From Erpobdella octoculata (Eukaryota; Annelida; Clitellata; Hirudinida; Erpobdellidae): a stretch of DNA of 64,000 bases. The translations under genes were made by a program, and so were the position numbers. Below, piece after piece: positions 58,321-64,000 of this stretch. Positions within the stretch are counted from its first letter, which is position 1, and each line of letters starts with the position of its first letter. Below the pieces are notes generated by a model. The model made no database searches and had not been told where the DNA came from. It was given only the letters and a program-made list of their open reading frames with translations. The stretch covers positions 35,228,270 through 35,292,269 of the forward strand of contig OZ022238.1 of NCBI GenBank assembly GCA_963978895.1. The letters run 5' to 3'.

Positions 58321-58540
58321 ATTGTGCCGGCGAGGAGACCGAAGAGCGCCGGAGACAGAAGATTCGTGATTGCTGTCTCAAGAGTATGGAATACTCTTCC
58401 CCCAGAGGTCACCTCAGCTCAGCAGCAACAGTCGAAGGCTTCAGGAAAAGACTCAAGACGCATCTGTTCAGTGGCCTTGAAGCCTTTTAGGACTTACGCC
58501 ACTTTAGATTTGTCAAAAATTATAGAATTATTCTATATAT
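58321..58540 (+). pseudogene. CR1/L2-like LINE 3' end
   Basis: Two overlapping frames give the ending of a non-LTR RT: RRFVIAVSRVWNTLPPEV, then, after a one-base shift, TVEGFRKRLKTHLFSGL and a stop. Its 3' UTR, CAGTGGCCTTGAAGCCTTTT through TTACGCCACTTTAG, is shared with the tail of the SINE at 16188. Confidence 0.72.
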
Positions 58541-58975
58541 TTGGTCACTGACACCCCCACCACATAAAACTTCACCTACGTCTATGTTTACATACCCATG
58601 TACAAAAAAGATGATGAACTAGATTGAGAGTCATGACTTATTCATGGAAAATCATGTGCAGGACTCAACTCAGTCTGATTATCCCACTTTAAAACTGATC
58701 TCCATTTTATAGATTTGGCCCATGCTTCCGGTGAAAAACACTACTTTTGTTAACGCTTTATGGTTGACATTCCGAGATGTCAAGCTCTTGAATTCAACCT
58801 AAGATTCGTGACAACAAACAATATGGGAATTATTTAACAGACTCAACAAATTCTTAGCAACTTATGCAAAATTATTTATTGATTAAAAATGTCACTTTGT
58901 TAAACAAAAGAGTTATAAAAATTAAATTATCACAGGGTTTTAAAATTTTTTCCAGCATAGACAATAGCTCAAACG
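58540..58975. other. Non-coding; includes 3' side of COX17
   Basis: No coding or repeat feature recognised. The last part should be the COX17 3' UTR (reverse strand). Confidence 0.4.
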
Positions 58976-59209
58976 TCAGATGTTAAATCCAAGTTTTCTC
59001 ATGCATTCTTTGTGAGCTTCAATCAACTCTTGGCAATTCTCACTTCCATGTTGAGCAATGCTGTATTCAAAAATTGAAAAATAATAAATGCAACCAGAAA
59101 AATAGGAAAAAACGCACCATTCATCTCTTGGCCTTCTTGTTTCTGGACAAGCACAGCAGGGTTTCAGTGGCTTTTTGTCATCTGCATTTTCACCTTTAAT
59201 TTCAGGCAT
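58976..59209 (-). CDS. COX17: COX17, copper chaperone for cytochrome c oxidase (two exons)
   Basis: Small intermembrane-space protein that hands Cu(I) to SCO1 and COX11 for cytochrome c oxidase assembly. Exon 1 is 59209-59118 and exon 2 is 59060-58976, joined across a 57-bp intron (GTGCGT...ACAG) with matching phase 2, giving 58 residues (human 63). It holds [19 protein letters not shown] and [20 protein letters not shown]: the CC-x-C copper site and the twin C-x9-C motif imported by MIA40. The unspliced frame reads a false [15 protein letters not shown] insert. The start codon is only 104 bp from a piggyBac insertion on the upstream side. Confidence 0.95.
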   Translation of the reverse strand: MPEIKGENADDKKPLKPCCACPETRRPRDEWCVFSYFSGCIYYFSIFEYSIAQHGSENCQELIEAHKECMRKLGFNI

Positions 59210-59313
59210 ATTTGACTCTGATTAATTTTTTTGAATATTCAAATAAATTACTTTCGAACTAGAAATAGGTTAAAACCAAGAAAAACAAATTGTAAACCAT
59301 TAAAACTAATTAA

Positions 59314-62300
59314 CCCATATATGCCGAAGTTTGAATTTGCATGTTATATTGATATGAGGGGTTCTTCATATTGGTCTTATTGATAAATAATTTTTTATTT
59401 TTTTTTATTTTAAAGTTTAGTATTTTTTTTTCTCTTATGAAGATTGATCCTTTATAAAGGATTGTCGGCACACAGCAAAACATTTAATATTTTTTTATTT
59501 TATTTTATTTTTTTAAAGATAATCTGTATCGATAAAACTACATAAAAAACATTGTTATGGTTCAAGATAACTGTTTCTACAGTTATTTCGTGTGATAGTT
59601 CAAAAAACAGTCTTTTGGGTGCAGGCCAACCGGGGTACTGCCACTGGTACATTTCTGGCAAACAAAATTCGTTTTCTTTTTGCAAACATCGCATTTCTTT
59701 TGTTTGTCGATGTAAAGTGGCAGATGATCCAGACGATCTAAACGTACATCACTTGAGACCCTGCAATTGCCAAATTGAGTAGTCCAGCCCTTCGACTGCT
59801 GATCGTTTAGCCTTAGGGCAAACCTCTGGCTGTAAACCTCGACGATCTCACGTCTGAATCCGAGAAGGTCCAAACGGTGTTGGCTGTAGGAAGGGCTTCT
59901 CTTATACAAATAAAATGCATTTTGGATCGACACGTCCAGCATGTAGTTGAAAAGTGGCCACCACCACTTTTTCGACCGAATGCTGGTACGGTAACTGCTG
60001 ATGTTTTGATCCATCCGATCGGTGCCGCCCATACATACGTTATATTTTTTGATTGCAGAAGGCTGAGTCACCAAGATTTCTTTCTTGGCAGTGCTGGACC
60101 ATCGCTTGGCTTTGTCTACTGGCTGCACGCCATATACATTAGATGCAATGGTTACTGGACTGTTGTCATGCCAACAGATGACGATGACTTTTCCAGCCTG
60201 GTCGTAGCGATGATCAATATGCCCCCGATCTTTTTTCTTCATTTCTGCTGGCGTTATCAATGGACACTTGTCAGTACGGTTCGCTCTCAGAGTTCCAGTA
60301 GCTCCAAAACCATGCTCAGTCAGGTGGTCCAGCAGGTGAAGCGACGTAAAGAAGTTGTCGAAAAACAACTTGTAAATCGGTCCTTTAGGTAGACTGTTGA
60401 TCAGGTCAACGACGACAGAACCTCCTAATCCTAGTTCCTGGTTTGTCACCGAACCCTTTCCCTGATAGGCTTTGAACTGTACAAGGTAACCTAAATAGTA
60501 ATTTAGACACCACATCTTGTAACCAAATCTAATTGGTTTGCCACGGATAAACTGCTTACACCCGTGGTGACCGAAGTACGGTACCATCGACTCGTCAATC
60601 GATAGGTGAGTCTCATGACGAAACATTTTCAAGAAAGACTGATTGAGAATGTCAAAAAGCGGCCTCAATTTGGCGAACTTGTCATCTTTGTCCAAATGGT
60701 TGTTGTCTGCCAGGTGAAAATATCTCATTATCTCATCGAACCGGTCACGGGTCATCAAGCCTGCTGCCACATGGTTACGACAATCCTCAGCTTGTTCCCA
60801 ATACATACGGCGCCTAGGAAGCGCAACATACCCAGATAACATCAGCACAGCCAGGAACGCCCGGATGTCATTTCCTTCGACTGTGAACTGGTGATTACCT
60901 CGGAATTTGGCATACGAAATACTTTCGTTTACCATCAGCTGTATCACATCCTCTGAAAAGAATTGTTCAAACCAAATGGTAGGAGTCCATTCTTCATCCA
61001 CGGGCCGCAACCTTTGACTTGCATCGCTTGAATCGAACGCTTCTGCTGCAGAATCCGGTAGATCGTTCTTAGTCCACTTCCTTGTCCCTGACTTCGGCTT
61101 TGAATTCACTGAAGTTTTTCGCTTCTTCGTCGAAGGCGATCCCGAAAGTCTGTCGTTAGATGACTCTTCGACATCTTCTTCATCACTATCATTGTTCAGT
61201 CGCATCCGATAGTAACGGTTGGTTTTGACGACAATTTCCGCCTCGGCCTGCAGTTGATGTCCATTCAGGTTTTCCATCAGTCCACCCTGGTCCTCGTCCG
61301 CGCTATCTTCGTCCGTCAGGACGCCATCTGGCGGCGTGATGTAAATGTCTGGGATTTCAAACGAACCAGACTCCACCATGGAAATGACTTCATTCAATGT
61401 GTACCTAAAGTACAAGACCAATAGAAGTGGTTTCCGTAGTATGTTTGTTGAGAAATTACACATGTTATACATATGTTGCGTATGCGCCAGGCAGTCGCAC
61501 GGCTGAGACGCGCAGGCGAATCTCGCCAACCTATCTCAAGCCAATAAATTGGCGACGTAGAAAAACGGGCCGTTAAAAGTGGGTTTACAAACACATGTAT
61601 ATCTCCAGATTTACTGGGTCAATTTTAAAAATGGTTACATCATTGAACTTGTAAAAAACCCTTGCTTTCAATGAAATTTTTAAATAGCCTTATTTTCGAA
61701 CCATATTCTTTGAACATTCATTCAAAGTTAGGGGTTCTTTGAGATCATGTATCTTTAAACGATGGCGTTTTGAGTGTATTTTTTTAAGGCTAACTACGTA
61801 GCTACAACATTCTAAAATTTCAATTTTCTAGGACCATGCAAAGTATAAAAATCAATCAAATCACACACACATACTGCATGAGATTGCGTATAACTGCTAT
61901 ACGTGATACATGCAGTAATGTGCTATCGCGCATGAGAAGCGACCTGCGTATGAACCACTTTTTAACTCATTCAGGCTTAGAGGTACGATCTCGATGCGTG
62001 AACTTCAAATCGATATAACTTCATTAATATAACTCGTAGAACAAAACTTTTGGTAAATTTTGTTTTCTGATATTATTTTCTTTTAAAAAAATAAAAATTT
62101 TAATAATTTATTTTTTTTAAAGATTTTCCGTGCGACTGCTTAGTATACGGTGTGCCTACGATCCTTTATAAAGTATCGACAAAAATGCATTTTTTTTATA
62201 CAACCAAATATTCCCCGTGCACGAGCAATAGACAAGCTGACTAAGAACACTTTTAAGTAACATATAAATTAAAAAAATACTGGTTTTCGAGAAAAAGAAA

Positions 62301-62528
62301 AATTTTATGGACCAACCTTTTTCTTGATTCCATAATAAAAAATTAAACTTCAAAACGTATCTAAATTCCAACCAAAATCAAAAATATAAATAAAACAAAA
62401 AATACTATGGTTTTCAGTAGATATCCTTTAATTGATTTTTATTGAAACATTGATATTAAATTGAAAATTTAAAAAATTACAATTAGTTTTCCATAGATCC
62501 TTTATAAAGGACTGTCGGCTTATATGGG
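59314..62528 (-). mobile_element. Complete piggyBac element
   Basis: 3215 bp from CCCATATATGCCGA to TCGGCTTATATGGG, flanked by TTAA on both sides (59310-59313 and 62529-62532), the diagnostic piggyBac duplication. Subterminal GATCCTTTATAAAGGA palindromes occur at 59446 and 62491, and a partial one at 62160. The transposase is on the reverse strand. About 1 kb upstream of it (61380-62490) has no other ORF and should hold its promoter and first exon. Confidence 0.93.
59583..61379 (-). CDS. piggyBac-family transposase (DDD), intact
   Basis: Cut-and-paste transposase acting at TTAA. From Met at 61379 the frame encodes 598 residues; the frame stays open further upstream to 61529, but TTTAG|GTACAC near 61407 looks like an acceptor, so a short upstream exon is likely. 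An acidic, Lys-rich N-terminus (1-130), then the DDE fold: D262 in SIDESMVPYFG, D341 in KLFFDNFFTSL and D454 in MGGTDRMDQN, the expected catalytic triad, followed by KKWWWPLFNYMLD. The C-terminus has C-x2-C-x7-C-x2-C (CDVC...CQKC) plus later Cys/His, the zinc domain that binds the ends. No stops; appears functional. Confidence 0.92.
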   Translation of the reverse strand: MVESGSFEIPDIYITPPDGVLTDEDSADEDQGGLMENLNGHQLQAEAEIVVKTNRYYRMRLNNDSDEEDVEESSNDRLSGSPSTKKRKTSVNSKPKSGTRKWTKNDLPDSAAEAFDSSDASQRLRPVDEEWTPTIWFEQFFSEDVIQLMVNESISYAKFRGNHQFTVEGNDIRAFLAVLMLSGYVALPRRRMYWEQAEDCRNHVAAGLMTRDRFDEIMRYFHLADNNHLDKDDKFAKLRPLFDILNQSFLKMFRHETHLSIDESMVPYFGHHGCKQFIRGKPIRFGYKMWCLNYYLGYLVQFKAYQGKGSVTNQELGLGGSVVVDLINSLPKGPIYKLFFDNFFTSLHLLDHLTEHGFGATGTLRANRTDKCPLITPAEMKKKDRGHIDHRYDQAGKVIVICWHDNSPVTIASNVYGVQPVDKAKRWSSTAKKEILVTQPSAIKKYNVCMGGTDRMDQNISSYRTSIRSKKWWWPLFNYMLDVSIQNAFYLYKRSPSYSQHRLDLLGFRREIVEVYSQRFALRLNDQQSKGWTTQFGNCRVSSDVRLDRLDHLPLYIDKQKKCDVCKKKTNFVCQKCTSGSTPVGLHPKDCFLNYHTK

Positions 62529-62589
62529 TTAAAAATTTGAACACTGGTTAAAATGTTTTACTTAATTTAATGAAAGCAGCAGCAATAAT

Positions 62590-63020
62590 AGAAACCCCTA
62601 CAACAGAGCTGTCCAACCTTTTTATACCATGGGCCAATATCGCAACATGCCCTAATCTTGCAGGCCACTTGTTTCATTTACACCCACAGACTCCAGTTAT
62701 AAATTTAAAAGTGAACATGAATTAATTTAATGATTTTCTTTTCAATGCATTTTTATTCTTTCAGTAACTGCAATTAATACTTTGAAGTAACCACTCTGTT
62801 GTAAAGTAATCAAATCAGAGCTTGGTGTGAAGAAGCTGAAGGATAGTCTATGGTACACAAAGCAAAAACAAAAAGTATTATTTTAAACTGTCAACGAGTG
62901 GCTGTCGATGGATGTACCTGTTGAACGTATCATCCAGTATAGTTGGTTTTTGTGTATAGAAATTAAAAGTAGCTCAGGCTTTCGTTCAATTAATGTTTTA
63001 TCTACTACCAAGTCATTTCA
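62590..63020. other. Non-coding; possible MITE end
   Basis: ACAGAGCTGTCCAACCTTTT at about 62602 resembles the start of widespread hAT-type MITEs, but I cannot find its partner end. Confidence 0.3.
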
Positions 63021-63029
63021 TGTTTTTGA

Positions 63030-63135
63030 ACAAAACGTAAACAAACACTGGGGGGCATACGATTGGACAAATGAGTCTGGCTCACTGCGGCTCGTCCAAT
63101 CATATGCTCCCCAGTGTTTGTTTATGTTTCGTTTT
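63030..63135. repeat. Inverted repeat, hairpin with ~35-bp arms
   Basis: AAACAAACACTGGGGGGCAT...GATTGGAC (about 63036-63071) and its near complement (63095-63130) flank a 23-bp loop. A foldback MITE-like structure without recognised target duplication. Confidence 0.7.
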
Positions 63136-63879
63136 GCTGGGAGAAATTGGTATACGGCCCGACGTTTATACGATAACTTTTCTTTAATTAAGTTATAGAA
63201 GCGAAAGTTACATAGTTGGATTTAAAATTGAATTATCTAAAAACAAGCATTTTGGATATTCCCAGTGCAGCAGTTAAAAAAAACTTATAATTCCTCAAAG
63301 AAGAGCTAAGCTTTATTTTAGGCAATTTTCGTCGGAAAATCGTCATTTTTGGCTTATAACATTTTAATTTGTTGAACCGAATAAAATCCAATTATACCAT
63401 TAGATTCTATTTTCAAAACCCCATCCAAGTATGTATAGCACATCCCCAGTGCACACAAAAATTTTTATTTTTTAATTTGCACGACCAGCAATATTGCTAA
63501 CTATACATGCATCAAAGTAATTATGTTCACTTTAACTCTGGAGCAGGAGCATGTGGAGCTGAATATTATTTGAAAATTCAATGCCTATGGGCGGAACCGG
63601 ATATACAGCAGATTCTACAGAATTGCAGAATATTGTATTTATAAAAATATAAGATGCTGCAGTTAGCCGCCCCACTATTAACCTTACTACCCTTCAAAAA
63701 CCTGTAAAGAACGTAATATTTCACAAATAAACTCAGAGATGCTTATTCAATCAAATTCCAATAAGTGCCACTTGAAAAAAAAATGTTCATTATTTTTATA
63801 AAAAAATCAATTTATTTTTGGAAAACGATATTTTATAAAAATCAAAGTCATTGAGTGTTACTTGGAGCATTTCAAATTG
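63136..63879. other. Non-coding AT-rich DNA
   Basis: No gene or repeat recognised. Confidence 0.4.
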
Positions 63880-63999
63880 TCAGCCAATTAATTCATCGCA
63901 TTCGCCCCCACATTTGCATAACGAAGTACATTTCAGAAATGACTTTCGACACTTGCAACGTCCAGCAGTACAGCTTTTGATACAATTGCAACGCAACAG
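63880..63999 (-). CDS. C-terminal end of a cysteine-rich (CXC-like) protein, runs off the window
   Basis: The last 39 codons of an open frame on the reverse strand: RCNCIKSCTAGRCKCRKSF then KCTSLCKCGGEC, with ten cysteines and a TGA at 63880-63882. The C-x-C..C....C-x-C.....C...C-x-C...C spacing suggests a zinc-binding CXC-type tail, seen in some uncharacterised mobile-element proteins of invertebrates as well as in tesmin-like proteins. The rest of the gene is beyond the edge, so I cannot name it. Confidence 0.45.
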   Translation of the reverse strand: MLRCNCIKSCTAGRCKCRKSFLKCTSLCKCGGECDELIG

Positions 64000-64000
64000 T

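Noticed and set aside
58976..59209. 77-aa unspliced version of COX17
   Set aside because: It would place 19 hydrophobic residues between the C-x9-C halves; splicing a 57-bp intron restores the conserved spacing.
59877..60839. Open frames on the + strand at 59877 and 60606
   Set aside because: Antisense shadows of the piggyBac transposase.

Overview
The window is AT-rich, intron-containing animal DNA, most likely from an invertebrate. Three host genes place it in Metazoa: a tensin-like SH2/PTB gene (802-6715, +), a complete 11-exon mitochondrial acyl-CoA dehydrogenase of the ACAD8 type (28031-36845, -) and the copper chaperone COX17 (58976-59209, -). All have spliceosomal introns, mostly GT-AG, with consistent phases. 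I cannot name the species from sequence alone.

Nearly everything else is mobile DNA, much of it nested. 0.8-7 kb: tensin-like gene with a LINE fragment and a short repeat in its introns and a possible Helitron relic carrying an unknown coding fragment. 8.3-9.4 kb: hAT transposase relic. 9.5-13.5 kb: Helitron ends, a hAT MITE, a GGTCCATTCAGTAC-rich element and a chimeric Helitron. 14-18 kb: two tRNA-derived SINEs in and beside a Penelope-like (PLE) relic, next to a hAT fragment. 19.5-26.5 kb: a 7-kb inverted-repeat complex with GC-rich 22-bp palindromes and a 44-bp minisatellite, holding two complete head-to-head Helitrons. 28-36.8 kb: ACAD8, with a MITE, LINE pieces and a SINE in its introns. 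37-38 kb: a hAT MITE with an inserted repeat that expanded a 16-bp unit about 20 times. 38.1-44.5 kb: a long inverted repeat with a hAT element in one arm and an RTE-type LINE in the other. 44.5-51.2 kb: a PLE cut by three Helitron insertions, each at an A^T site. 51.3-58 kb: solo LTR, truncated Helitron, and a Ty3/gypsy-like pol relic cut by two hAT elements with perfect 8-bp duplications. 58.3-58.5 kb: 3' end of a CR1/L2-like LINE. 59.0-62.5 kb: COX17 and, 104 bp upstream of its start codon, a complete piggyBac element with an intact transposase. The last 1.5 kb holds an inverted hairpin and the C-terminal end of a cysteine-rich ORF.

The host genes are functionally unrelated: ACAD8 acts in mitochondrial valine breakdown, COX17 delivers copper for cytochrome c oxidase, and tensins link integrin adhesions to signalling. 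The value of the window lies in its transposon stratigraphy: insertion sites can often be read to the base, so relative ages and transposition classes can be assigned.
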